Source: Cyanobacterium stanieri LEGE 03274
GTDB lineage: Bacteria > Cyanobacteriota > Cyanobacteriia > Cyanobacteriales > Cyanobacteriaceae
Assembly: GCF_015207825.1 (NCBI RefSeq)
Contig: NZ_JADEWC010000007.1
Span: 56,124-120,123, forward strand
Direction: 5' to 3'
Length of the DNA: 64,000 nt
The number at the start of each line of letters is the position of its first letter. The stretch's first letter is position 1. The position numbers and the translations under genes are program-made. The notes beneath the pieces were generated by a model that did not search any database, had not been told where the DNA came from, and was given only the letters and a program-made list of their open reading frames with translations. Shown one piece after another: positions 55,482 to 64,000 of this stretch.

Positions 55482-56549
55482 TTATTCAGTTACGCTAGAA
55501 GCTAATTCATCATCGTTAGTGGTAGTTTCTTCTACCCCTTCGTTAACATCTTCCGTAGCAACATTTTCTACTAATTCAGTGGTTTCTTGTTCAACTACTA
55601 CCGCATCTTCTTCTTGAGCATCATCCCCAGCCAAAAGTTTCTGACGATATAAGGCCGCCATTTCTTCCGCCTTCTCAAACACCAATTCCCGTTTGGTTAA
55701 CATATCCCCTGGTTCGGGTTCTAATTGTTTGGTAGAAAGGGAAATACGTCCTCTTTCAGCATCTAAATCGATGATCATTACTTTTAATTCATCGTTGACG
55801 TTAAATACACTGTGAGGAGTATCAATATGATCATGGGAAATTTCGGAGATGTGTAACAAACCACTTACACCACCGATGTCGATGAAGGCACCATATGGCT
55901 TAATACCACGAACAGAACCCACCACCACTTGAGCGACTTCTAAACCATTCATCTTGCGTTCTACTAAGGCACGACGATGACTCAAGACAAGACGATTACG
56001 TTCTTCGTCCACTTCTAAAAATTTTAAAGGTAAGTCTTGACCTAACAAATCTTCCTTCGCATCTTTAGCACTGATGTGAGAACCAGGAATAAATCCTCTT
56101 AATCCTTCAACTCTAACTAAAGCACCACCTCTATTGGTTGCAAATACGTTAGAATAAACGGTAGCGTCTTCTTGTTGTAATTGACGAACCCTTTCCCAAG
56201 CTCGCATATACTCAATACGACGAATGGATAAGGTTAATTGTCCATCTTCATTTTCATCGGTAAGGATAAAAAATTCTCTGGTTTCGTTGGGTTGTAAAAC
56301 CTCGTCAGGATTATCAACTCTGTTGATGGAAAGTTCTTGTACAGGAATATAGGCGGCAGTCTTTGCTCCAATGTCGATTAAAGCTCCTCTTTGCTCCATA
56401 CTAAACACTGTACCGGGTACAACATCTCCGGGGCTGAAGTGATAGTCATACTGATCTAAAAGAGCGGCAAAATCTTCATGGGTAAAACCAATATCGGTTT
56501 TTGTGGTTTCTGTTTGACTGACCATAGGCATATTTTCAAAGGTTTTCAA
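55482..56549 (-). CDS. rpsA: 30S ribosomal protein S1
   Basis: The 355-residue protein has three S1 RNA-binding domains (about 38-107, 125-190 and 205-275; GTVFSMEQRGALIDIGAKTAAYIP, GALVRVEGLRGFIPGSHIS, GSVRGIKPYGAFIDIGGVSGLLHISE). An acidic tail rich in Glu/Val/Thr follows. This short three-domain form is normal for cyanobacteria and plastids. An in-frame Met at residue 9 (MVSQTETTK) is an alternative start. It helps mRNA loading on the ribosome. A strong terminator follows. Confidence 0.95.
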   Translation of the reverse strand: MKTFENMPMVSQTETTKTDIGFTHEDFAALLDQYDYHFSPGDVVPGTVFSMEQRGALIDIGAKTAAYIPVQELSINRVDNPDEVLQPNETREFFILTDENEDGQLTLSIRRIEYMRAWERVRQLQQEDATVYSNVFATNRGGALVRVEGLRGFIPGSHISAKDAKEDLLGQDLPLKFLEVDEERNRLVLSHRRALVERKMNGLEVAQVVVGSVRGIKPYGAFIDIGGVSGLLHISEISHDHIDTPHSVFNVNDELKVMIIDLDAERGRISLSTKQLEPEPGDMLTKRELVFEKAEEMAALYRQKLLAGDDAQEEDAVVVEQETTELVENVATEDVNEGVEETTTNDDELASSVTE

Positions 56550-57066
56550 TTTACTTACTTTTTTGATAATTACAAATATTTTCCATATACTTACAAAATA
56601 TGCTTATAAGTGATCTGGAAAAGATAAACATAGAGATTAATTTAAAATTTAATACTTCTATTGATGAAATTTGACACGGTTTTGGGTGAAATTATTGTAC
56701 CTTGCATTAAGCTGTTGGTTTTTCACCTTTTACCAGTTGGGATTTCAATTAATCCCCTAGACGACAAGCCCAATTATCTAGCTTAACACCAAAAACGATC
56801 TAAATTTTTGATTTAAGGTATATTATACAGAATTTTGAACCTAGGATGTTGAGTAATGGAGGGATAATCTTTATTTATGATAATATTTTTTTTAATGAAG
56901 CTAAATTGACCATTGATTATGGACAGGTAAAATAAAAGTTTTTTTTATACTCGTCTTTTCGACACATACAATAAATCATCGGTAAACCATTGCTATCTAT
57001 AATAGATTCTTGAGGAATCCTCTACCTTAAGAGGGCGCAATTATTGACCAATTAATCAAATTTACT
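56550..57066. other. Long divergent upstream region of rpsA and selO
   Basis: This 517-bp gap has no convincing frame. It should carry the rpsA promoter and leader, perhaps with autoregulatory RNA structure as known for S1 elsewhere. CCTCTACCTTAAGAGG (about 57020-57034) is a short inverted repeat just before selO. I cannot place promoters with confidence. Confidence 0.5.
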
Positions 57067-58464
57067 ATGAGTAATCCTTTTTTTAATCTCGAATATGAAC
57101 CCGCTATGGAAAACTTGGGGGAAGATTATTATGATATTGTTATTCCTGCGGAATTTCCTGAACATATTCTCCGATTTACAAATCAATCTCTGTTGAAAAA
57201 AATAGGAATTGATCCTGATTTGGTAGAGGAAAACCATTGGTTGGAGGCGTTTGGCAAGTTTCAAGGTTTATGTCCTCCCCTTGCTCTACGATACCATGGT
57301 TATCAATTTGGACAATATAACCCTTTTTTGGGAGATGGTAGGGGGTTTTTATACGGACAAGTAAGGGGGGTTGATGGAAGGCTCTATGATTTTGGTACTA
57401 AGGGTTCTGGCCGTACTCCTTATTCAAGAACGGCGGATGGAAGATTGACTCTTAAGGGGGGAGTTAGGGAAGTTATTGCGGGGGAGATTTTACACCGTTT
57501 GGGAGTTAATACATCTCGTTGTTTTTGTTTGATTGAAACGGGGGAATCTTTGTGGCGTGGGGATGAGCCATCTCCTACTCGCTCATCGGTGATGGTGAGG
57601 TTTAGTCATTCTCATATTCGCTTTGGTAGTTTTGAGCGTTTACACTACCTTCAAAGGCCTGATTTAATCAGAAATTTGTTGGATCATGTCATTTATTATT
57701 ATTATCCTCATCTTTGTGCCCAGGATAATCCTTATCAAAAGTTTTATGGTGAGTTGGTGGAAAGGGTGGCAAAGTTGGTGGCTCAGTGGATGAGTGCGGG
57801 TTTTTGTCATGGGGTTTTAAATACTGATAATATGTCGATTACGGGGGAAAGTTTTGATTATGGCCCTTATGCTTTTATTAGTACTTATGATCCCAAGTTT
57901 ATTGCGGCTTATTTTGATTATGGGGGAAGATATAGTTATGGTAATCAACCTGTTATTTGTCGTTTAAATTTGGAGAAGTTACAAGCTCCTTTGTCTTTGG
58001 TGATGCCTTTTCCTGAGTTGGAGGAAGAATTGGCTAATTTTGATGACTTTTATAATTTTTATTATCAACAGTGTATGTTGAAACGGTTGGGTTTTATTGA
58101 TTTACCTGAGGATTTATCTTCACCGTTGGTGAGGGAAACGGTTAATTTATTAAGGGAATCTCAGTATGGTTATCATGATTTTTTTGCGGGTTTAAGTAGT
58201 GATTTTAATAATGGTTGGTATGAGGATGTTGATTTAATTTTAGAAAATAGAACTATTATTGCTAGTAATTTTCAAGATTGGAAGATTCTTTATCATCGGG
58301 CGCTTAATTATTTTACTAGGGATGATTTAGTAAGTATTAAAAATGTTTTAGAGTTTTGTAATCCTCGGAATGTGCCTGTACGTTCTGTTATTGAGGAGAT
58401 TTGGAAGCCTATTAATGATGAGGATAATTGGCAGTTATTTGATGATTTTTTAGTTTCTATTTAA
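57067..58464 (+). CDS. selO: SelO (YdiU) family pseudokinase AMPylator
   Basis: SelO proteins bind ATP flipped in a kinase-like fold and transfer AMP to protein hydroxyls. The 465-residue protein has [78 protein letters not shown] (catalytic-loop equivalent) and [23 protein letters not shown]. It is near the E. coli YdiU length (about 478). It is divergent from rpsA and 66 bp ahead of modA. Confidence 0.93.
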   Translation: MSNPFFNLEYEPAMENLGEDYYDIVIPAEFPEHILRFTNQSLLKKIGIDPDLVEENHWLEAFGKFQGLCPPLALRYHGYQFGQYNPFLGDGRGFLYGQVRGVDGRLYDFGTKGSGRTPYSRTADGRLTLKGGVREVIAGEILHRLGVNTSRCFCLIETGESLWRGDEPSPTRSSVMVRFSHSHIRFGSFERLHYLQRPDLIRNLLDHVIYYYYPHLCAQDNPYQKFYGELVERVAKLVAQWMSAGFCHGVLNTDNMSITGESFDYGPYAFISTYDPKFIAAYFDYGGRYSYGNQPVICRLNLEKLQAPLSLVMPFPELEEELANFDDFYNFYYQQCMLKRLGFIDLPEDLSSPLVRETVNLLRESQYGYHDFFAGLSSDFNNGWYEDVDLILENRTIIASNFQDWKILYHRALNYFTRDDLVSIKNVLEFCNPRNVPVRSVIEEIWKPINDEDNWQLFDDFLVSI

Positions 58465-58530
58465 TTATATTTTTTGAGATGAATTTAGCAGTTTGATTAG
58501 AGTATTTTATTATTCTCAGTAATTTTTGCA

Positions 58531-59319
58531 ATGAAAAAAAACAGTATATATATTTTCTTGTATGCCCTATTATTTTGCTTTATTTTGGGGTGTGTTTCTA
58601 TTGCTAATTTTGACAGAGAAAATGATAATGTTAATTCATCGATATTAGTGGGGGCGGCGGCAAGTTTAGAACCTGTTTTAACTAAAATTGATGGTTTATA
58701 TTCAGGAAATGTTGATTATACTTTTGCTTCTTCTGGGGTTTTACAACAACAAATTGAGCAGGGGGCTAATATTGATATTTTCATTTCTGCTTCTAATAAA
58801 CAGATGGATGTTTTAGAAAAAAAGGATTTATTATTTACTAATAGTAAAGTCAGTTTAGTGGGTAATCAGATTGTTTTAATTACAAGAAATAATAGTTTGT
58901 TAAACATTAATGATTTTACTCAATTAACGGATAGTAGTATTAATTTAATTGCCATGGGAGAGCCTAAAAGTGTTCCTGCAGGGCAATATGGACAAGAAAT
59001 ATTGGATAATTTAAATATATTTTCTGAGTTAAAATCTCAGTCCAAATTTTTATTTACTAATAATGTTCGCTCTACTCTTATGGCGGTAGAAACGGGTAAT
59101 GTTGATGTGGGAATTGTTTATTTTACGGATGCAATCAGTTCGGATAAAGTAAAGGTTATTGCGACGGCTGATGCTGATTTACATTCGTCTATTATTTATC
59201 CTGTGGCAATTATTAGGGATACTCAAAATTTGGGGGAGGCACAAAGATATTTACAATTTTTACAGGGGGAAGATGTACAAAATATTTTTATTGATTTTGG
59301 ATTTAATCTTATGGAATAA
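58531..59319 (+). CDS. modA: Molybdate-binding lipoprotein ModA
   Basis: ModA captures molybdate in the periplasm for the Mod ABC importer. The 262-residue protein has a signal peptide with lipobox FILGC (Cys21), then ILVGAAASLEPVLTKI, YTFASSGVLQQQIEQGANIDIFISAS, MGEPKSVPAGQYGQEIL and VETGNVDVGIVYFTDA, all hallmarks of ModA. It overlaps modB as TAATG, so translation is likely coupled. Lipid anchoring is less common in proteobacterial ModA. Confidence 0.93.
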   Translation: MKKNSIYIFLYALLFCFILGCVSIANFDRENDNVNSSILVGAAASLEPVLTKIDGLYSGNVDYTFASSGVLQQQIEQGANIDIFISASNKQMDVLEKKDLLFTNSKVSLVGNQIVLITRNNSLLNINDFTQLTDSSINLIAMGEPKSVPAGQYGQEILDNLNIFSELKSQSKFLFTNNVRSTLMAVETGNVDVGIVYFTDAISSDKVKVIATADADLHSSIIYPVAIIRDTQNLGEAQRYLQFLQGEDVQNIFIDFGFNLME

Positions 59320-59966
59320 TGGTTAATTTTTCTCCTTTATGGATTTCTTTAAAAGTTTCTTTGTGTGCTACTTTTATTGCTTTTGTTTTTGGGGTTTCTT
59401 TTGCTTATGGATTATATAATTATAGGGGTAAGGGGCGATCGCTCTTAGAAGGTATTTTATTAATTCCTTTAGTATTACCACCGACTGTGGTAGGTTTTAT
59501 TTTATTAATTTTACTAGGTAAAAATGGTATTTTAGCTCCATGGAATTTAAATTTTGTATTTAACTGGTATGGAGCGGTTATTGCCACTACTATTATGGGC
59601 TTTCCTTTGATGTTTAGAATTAGTTTGGGAGCTTTTGAGCAAATTGATTCTTTAATCCTTGATGCGGCCAGAATTGAGGGAGCATCGGAAATGATAGTTT
59701 TTATTTATATCGCTATTCCCATGGGTCTGCGTGGTATTATTTCAGGATTGGTGTTAACTTTTACTCGTATTATGGGAGAGTTTGGGGCAACTTTAATGGT
59801 GGCGGGAAATATACCCAACAAAACTCAAACGATACCAATGGCGATTTATTTTGCTGTACAGGGGGGAAATATCAATGAGGCGTGGTTCTGGTGTATTGTA
59901 TTATTATTAATTTCTTTTTTGTCTATTTTTTTGATAAATTTATCGTCTATTTTTAAGGTTAATTAG
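59319..59966 (+). CDS. modB: Molybdate ABC transporter permease ModB
   Basis: The 215-residue inner-membrane permease has five or six helices. The conserved EAA-like coupling motif is DAARIEGASEMIVFIYIAIPMGLRGI (about 111-136), and the pattern VLPPTVVGFILLILLGKNG and RIMGEFGATLMVAGN is typical of ModB. Its start codon shares one base with the modA stop. In some cyanobacteria ModB is fused to the ATPase ModC; here there is no ATPase domain, and the next gene is crhR on the other strand. Confidence 0.94.
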   Translation: MVNFSPLWISLKVSLCATFIAFVFGVSFAYGLYNYRGKGRSLLEGILLIPLVLPPTVVGFILLILLGKNGILAPWNLNFVFNWYGAVIATTIMGFPLMFRISLGAFEQIDSLILDAARIEGASEMIVFIYIAIPMGLRGIISGLVLTFTRIMGEFGATLMVAGNIPNKTQTIPMAIYFAVQGGNINEAWFWCIVLLLISFLSIFLINLSSIFKVN

Positions 59967-60024
59967 GCTTTAAAAAAAGCCTAAAATATTTTAAGTAACC
60001 TAACACTTAATAGCTAAGATATAT

Positions 60025-61473
60025 TTATCTTACCCTGGGGCGATCGTATTTACGGCTAGGTTTTCCACCACCATAATTAGATTTACCACGGTTATATTTA
60101 CCGCCACGACCGTATTTTTTACCACCGATATTGGGTTTAGGAGTAGCAGGGGGGGGAACTTCCCAATCTTGCTGTAACCATGCGGGGCAATTTTGATCAT
60201 AAAGAATTTGTAAGACTGCCGCTGCGATCGCACTGGGATCATAGTCTCCATGTAATTCTTTGACCATGGGTAAGAAAGAAGCTAAACGCTCACCGCTAAG
60301 GGATTCTTTAATTTGTTCCTTAAGTTTAAGCATTCTTTTGGCTTCCACCGTAGAGCGGTTAGGCACGGTTTCCACAGTGATAGACTGTTTTAAGCGACGC
60401 TCAATTTGACGCAATAAGCGGCGATCGCTCGGTTCTACCAAAGCAATGGCTTTCCCTTCCTTACCAGCCCTGCCCGTACGTCCAATACGGTGAATATAAG
60501 TTTCAGTGTTATCAGGTAAATCAAAGTTAAAGACATGGGTTAAATCCGACACATCCAAACCACGGGCTGCAATATCTGTCGCCACTACTACCTTAATTTT
60601 GCCATCGCGCCAACGTTGGATTAAACGCTCCCGTTGTTGTTGGCTCAAATCACCATGGTACTCATCCACACTTTGCCCAGCTTCTTGTAACTTAGAAGTC
60701 AACTCAGAAGCGGTGCGCTTGGTGCGCACAAAGATAATCGCCGACTGGGGATCTTCAATTTCCAAAATAGGCTGAATGGTCTTAATTTTTGACCAACCCC
60801 GAGGCACCATATAAACCACCTGTTCGATGCGCGAAGGAGTGTCTTGAGGTTTTTCCCCAGTGACATTTACCGCATCAGTCATGAACTCTTTAACCAACAA
60901 CTGAATTTCCTTGGGCATGGTAGCCGAAAAACAAGTGGTTTGACGAGTATCAGGGGTACGGGAAAGAATGGTTTTCACATCATCAATAAAGCCCATACTG
61001 AGCATCTCATCTGCTTCATCTAGTACCACATAGCGTAAGCTATCGAGCTTGAGATGTTTACGATTGAGTAGGTCAATGATACGTCCTGGAGTACCCACAA
61101 CAATGTGAGATCCCTTTTCCAAAAAGCGAATTTGACGCTCCATGGATTGACCACCATAAACGGTGGTTACAAAAATTCTCTCTCTGCCGATTAAATCCTT
61201 AAAGGCTTCGGCCACCTGTTGGGCTAATTCTCTGGTAGGAGCGAGGATAAGAGCCTGTACATTTTTGTCACTCTTATCGATTTTGTCCAAAATAGGTAGA
61301 GAATAAGCGGCGGTTTTACCCGTCCCAGTTTGCGATTGTCCCACCACGTCACGACCTGCAATTAGTTCAGGAATTGCAAGGGTTTGAATTTTAGTAGGAG
61401 TATTAAAACCAATATTATCTAATTGATTAACGAGAGTTTCTGAAAGTCCTAAACTTGCGAAAGAAGTTGTCAT
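60025..61473 (-). CDS. crhR: DEAD-box RNA helicase CrhR-like
   Basis: This 482-residue DEAD-box helicase remodels RNA duplexes; the Synechocystis relative CrhR is cold- and redox-regulated. Motifs include the Q motif GFNTPTKIQ, SQTGTGKTAAY (I), PTRELAQQ (Ia), TPGRIIDLL (Ib), VLDEADEML (II), SATMP (III), ATDIAARGLDV and HRIGRTGRAG (VI). The last 45 residues are a Gly/Lys/Arg-rich tail. It follows rimO on the same strand after 240 bp, as in the Synechocystis rimO-crhR pair. Confidence 0.92.
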   Translation of the reverse strand: MTTSFASLGLSETLVNQLDNIGFNTPTKIQTLAIPELIAGRDVVGQSQTGTGKTAAYSLPILDKIDKSDKNVQALILAPTRELAQQVAEAFKDLIGRERIFVTTVYGGQSMERQIRFLEKGSHIVVGTPGRIIDLLNRKHLKLDSLRYVVLDEADEMLSMGFIDDVKTILSRTPDTRQTTCFSATMPKEIQLLVKEFMTDAVNVTGEKPQDTPSRIEQVVYMVPRGWSKIKTIQPILEIEDPQSAIIFVRTKRTASELTSKLQEAGQSVDEYHGDLSQQQRERLIQRWRDGKIKVVVATDIAARGLDVSDLTHVFNFDLPDNTETYIHRIGRTGRAGKEGKAIALVEPSDRRLLRQIERRLKQSITVETVPNRSTVEAKRMLKLKEQIKESLSGERLASFLPMVKELHGDYDPSAIAAAVLQILYDQNCPAWLQQDWEVPPPATPKPNIGGKKYGRGGKYNRGKSNYGGGKPSRKYDRPRVR

Positions 61474-61713
61474 CTGTATTTTATTTTATTTGTGAACTGA
61501 AAGATGTCTCCACAGATGAATTGGGGGAAAACCTGAAATGAAGCAAAACTGGTTAAGGGTACGGGATCAAAGGATTTACGGAATCTATAATTTCATATTA
61601 TTATGCAATTATTCCCTACTTTATTGGTTCTTACTTCATAGTAAACTCTTCCTTGATACACAAGTAGTAAACAACGGTGTAACCCAGTAAGAAAACTAGA
61701 TTAAAAATATTTA

Positions 61714-63033
61714 CTAACTTATTTCAATTTCACCATAGAGATCATAGACATCGGCATCAGTAATTCTGACTGATGTTATTGAACCTAGGTTGGCCTCACC
61801 ACGGACATAGACGATACCATCTACTTCGGGGGCAAAGCGAGGAGAACGACCGATTAATTCTCCAGTGGCAGGGTTTTCTTGCTCAATCAATACAGGAACT
61901 ACTTTACCTATTTCGGCTTCATTTTTTGCCGCCGCAATGGGCTGTTGTATTTCCATTAATTCATTTCTACGAGCGATTTTCACCTCTTTGGGAACTTGAT
62001 TACCTAAGTTATAGGCTTTGGTTCCTTCTTCGGGGGAAAATGTAAACACTCCCACATGATCAAATTGATGCCTTTTTACAAATTGTAACAAATGTTTGAA
62101 GTTTTGTTGCGTTTCTCCCGGAAATCCGACAATAAATGTCGTGCGCATTACTGCTTCAGGGAGGGCGATCTTAATTTGTTCTATGATGCGATCGTTTACT
62201 TGACCCTGCCAAGGGCGGTTCATAGCTTTTAAAATATCTGGATCAGAATGTTGTAGGGGTAAATCCAAGTAGGGTAGAACATTGGGGGTTTCTCGGATAG
62301 CTTCGATTACTTTATCCGTCAATCCTGTGGGATAGGCATAATGAATGCGAATCCAAGGAATATCAACTTTACCCAAAGCCCTTAATAATTCTGCTAATTT
62401 GGGTTCACCGTAAATGTCAACGCCATAATTAGTAGTAATTTGAGAGATCAATATTAATTCTTGAACCCCTTGATCCGCCAATTGCTTGGCTTCATTAACA
62501 ATAGATTCAATGGTTCTGGATCTTTGTTTGCCCCTGAGATGGGGGATAATGCAAAAAGCACAACTATAGTCACAACCTTCAGCTACCCGTAAATAGGCTA
62601 CTCCTTCGGTGGTGGTGCGATAACGAGGTATATTTTCATCGGCGATGTAAGTAGGTTGGGCAGAAACAGCGGTTACTCTTTCTCCTTTTTCCACTCTTTG
62701 AATAACATCTACAATATTTTGATAATCTCCTGTGCCTACCAATGCCACAGCCTCTGGTAATTCGGCTAATAACTCCTCTTGGAAGTGCTGTGCCATGCAA
62801 CCAGAGATAATAATTTTCTTATTATTTTCTGCTAATTCTACCAAGGTTCTGACAGATTCTTGTCTGGCAGATTCAATAAAACTACAAGTATTTACAATGA
62901 CGTAATCTGCTAATTCTTCTGTATTATCAATTTGGTAGCCTGATTGTGCTAACAAACCGAGCATATGCTCAGAATCGATTCGATTTTTTTCACATCCTAA
63001 ATGAGAGACGGCGATGGTTGGCTTATTGCCCAT
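61714..63033 (-). CDS. rimO: Ribosomal protein S12 methylthiotransferase RimO
   Basis: RimO is a radical SAM enzyme that methylthiolates an Asp of ribosomal protein S12. The 439-residue protein has the N-terminal iron-sulfur cysteines Cys14, Cys50 and Cys79, the radical SAM cluster Cys154-x3-Cys158-x2-Cys161 ([17 protein letters not shown]), and a C-terminal TRAM domain ending near [33 protein letters not shown] separates RimO from MiaB. It is upstream of crhR on the same strand. Confidence 0.95.
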   Translation of the reverse strand: MGNKPTIAVSHLGCEKNRIDSEHMLGLLAQSGYQIDNTEELADYVIVNTCSFIESARQESVRTLVELAENNKKIIISGCMAQHFQEELLAELPEAVALVGTGDYQNIVDVIQRVEKGERVTAVSAQPTYIADENIPRYRTTTEGVAYLRVAEGCDYSCAFCIIPHLRGKQRSRTIESIVNEAKQLADQGVQELILISQITTNYGVDIYGEPKLAELLRALGKVDIPWIRIHYAYPTGLTDKVIEAIRETPNVLPYLDLPLQHSDPDILKAMNRPWQGQVNDRIIEQIKIALPEAVMRTTFIVGFPGETQQNFKHLLQFVKRHQFDHVGVFTFSPEEGTKAYNLGNQVPKEVKIARRNELMEIQQPIAAAKNEAEIGKVVPVLIEQENPATGELIGRSPRFAPEVDGIVYVRGEANLGSITSVRITDADVYDLYGEIEIS

Positions 63034-63179
63034 ATTCGATTGCGCTTTTTTTCCCTACGACTTTTGTTTTCTAAGATTTTTAGTATAGCTTCTCTATCTT
63101 ATCAGACTTTTGTATTTCTCGCAGGAAAAAATATTATTGAAGTAATTAGATCGGATACAAACAGTAGATAATGAATTAT

Positions 63180-63389
63180 TTAACTATCCAAGTTATCTAT
63201 TGCCTTTATAATTGCTTCTCTCATGAAAGGGATTCTTTGATTTCTATCCATTTTTTCTAGAATATCTTGATATTTTTGGGGAAAAACCAAACCAAAAACT
63301 TTTTTGCCCATCTTAACATCTTCCATACCAATGGCTTTATAACGGGTATTGAAACCATCAGCTAATATATCTTCTTTTTTTCGTGGCAT
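63180..63389 (-). CDS. Small ribbon-helix-helix-like protein
   Basis: The 69-residue product starts basic (MPRKKEDI). Its C-terminal part has a short strand (KVFGLVFP), a helix (QKYQDILEKMDR) and a second helix (IPFMREAIIKAIDNL), the outline of a ribbon-helix-helix DNA-binding fold. It lies divergent from the broken methyltransferase gene at 63524 and might be its controller or an antitoxin-like protein; both are inference. Confidence 0.55.
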   Translation of the reverse strand: MPRKKEDILADGFNTRYKAIGMEDVKMGKKVFGLVFPQKYQDILEKMDRNQRIPFMREAIIKAIDNLDS

Positions 63390-63523
63390 TGTTATGATTT
63401 TTTTTGATTACCTATGATTAATATACAATAATACTAGCTAAAAAATAGAAAATAATATCCATTTAAAACGCTATAATATGGAATATAAATTATTTTAACT
63501 TTTGATAAAACCAAAAATATCTT

Positions 63524-63907
63524 ATGAGTAATAGTAAAACAATGAAGCCATTAACTGTAGGAAGTTTATTTGCTGGGATTGGTGGTATTTGTACTGGTTT
63601 TACGAAAGCTGGATATAAGATAAAGTGGGCAAACGAATATGATAAAAAAGCCTGTGAAACCTACAGATATAACTATCAACATCAATTATATGAGCAAGAC
63701 ATAAACACAGTTAACAGTCCCCAAGAATGGGGATATGTTGATGTAATAACTTCTGGTTTTCCTTGTCAAGCCTTTTCTGTTGCTGGTTATAGACAGGGAT
63801 TTAGTGATGAAAAGGGAAGGGGTAATTTATTTTTTGAAACAGCTAGATTTATTGAAGCGATTCAACCAAAAGCCTATCTTGAAATGTCGTCACAGGACTC
63901 CCGTTAA
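63524..63907 (+). pseudogene. Cytosine-5 DNA methyltransferase, truncated by insertion
   Basis: The first 120 or so residues match the Dcm family: VGSLFAGIGGICTGFTKAGY (motif I, SAM binding), ANEYDKKACETYRYNY, VDVITSGFPCQAFSVAGYRQG (motif IV with the catalytic Cys) and GRGNLFFETARFIEAIQPKAYL. The family would continue with a conserved L-E-N segment, but here the frame changes to EMSSQDSR and stops at 63907. The break coincides with an inverted-repeat sequence and a new start site. The catalytic core lacks its target-recognition part, so it is inactive unless the insert is precise and removable. Confidence 0.88.
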
Positions 63908-64000
63908 ATTTCACGGGCAAAAGAAAAAACCACCGAAATTAACGGGAGATGGATGATGACCAGCAAAGAAAAAGGAACGAAAGTGACATCTACACACTTG
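63885..64000 (+). mobile_element. Left end of an insertion element inside the methyltransferase
   Basis: Sequence unrelated to the methyltransferase begins at about 63885-63888. It contains subterminal inverted repeats TCCCGTTAAATTTC (63899-63912) and GAAATTAACGGGA (63935-63947). A GGGAG ribosome binding site and an open frame from about 63956 (MTSKEKGTKVTSTHL) run off the window. This is the layout expected for an IS with its transposase, but I cannot name the family. An alternative ATG at 63949 gives another short frame. Confidence 0.7.

Overview
The window is a piece of the chromosome of a low-GC unicellular cyanobacterium. The evidence is a clock gene (kaiA), zeta-carotene desaturase (zds), the bifunctional FBPase/SBPase glpX, the glucosylglycerol-phosphate phosphatase stpA, the rimO-crhR pair, several cyanobacterial domain families (DUF4079, ABA4-like, ComFB, DUF4332) and many HIP1 octamers (GCGATCGC) on both strands. 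The AT-rich base composition and stpA suggest a moderately salt-tolerant relative of Cyanobacterium or Geminocystis. That is an inference from gene content, not an identification.

Layout. 1-5 kb: a kaiA cut by the left edge, fabD, an unknown gene, zds and a tiny membrane protein. 5-15 kb: a solute-binding lipoprotein, cobT overlapping an unknown coiled-coil gene tail to tail, accC, two small genes, a cache/HAMP hybrid histidine kinase with two receivers, and a Ppx/GppA phosphatase. 15-26 kb: a small secreted Pro-rich protein, a family 2 glycosyltransferase, a GAF protein, an alpha/beta hydrolase, a thioredoxin-reductase-like flavoprotein, a thioredoxin-fold protein, rtcB, a DnaJ-type cochaperone, a small membrane protein, a VWA protein and a coiled-coil methyltransferase. 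26-40 kb: a 2037-residue TamB-like protein, glpK, lpxC, tRNA-Thr(CGU), a DUF4079 membrane protein, a CLC-CBS-USP fusion and glpX. 40-50 kb: a phosphodiester glycosidase, stpA, an FHA-PAS-degenerate-GGDEF protein, an ABA4-like protein, a COG0523 zinc GTPase, folE with a candidate Zur box, ComFB, an ExbB/ExbD pair and a zinc-ribbon protein. 50-64 kb: a large secreted nuclease, a WecA-like transferase, rpsA, selO, modAB without modC, crhR-rimO, and a cytosine-5 DNA methyltransferase broken by an insertion at the right edge.

Themes. Envelope biogenesis (lpxC, tamB, WecA-like, GT2, methyltransferase), central carbon and lipid metabolism (glpX, glpK, accC, fabD), osmoprotection (stpA), metal handling (folE, COG0523, modAB) and signalling (hybrid kinase, GAF, FHA-GGDEF, ComFB) are interleaved in short transcription units, many of them convergent.

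The most unusual non-coding content is a set of small non-autonomous mobile-element-like repeats. One family of about 135 bp has 26-bp imperfect terminal inverted repeats and, in one copy, a perfect 8-bp target duplication nested inside another element. A second, related set carries a 20-bp palindrome or TCGGGAT-type ends. Every copy sits just downstream of a minus-strand gene's stop codon, and one supplies the lpxC stop codon. Tandem heptamers (ATTGYCC, AGGCAAC) occur in several other gaps. I found no CRISPR array, no rRNA and no complete insertion sequence. No single strong candidate for a wholly new system is evident. The repeats, the Zur-folE-COG0523 unit, the CLC protein with altered signature motifs and the FHA-PAS-RDDEF protein are the best leads.
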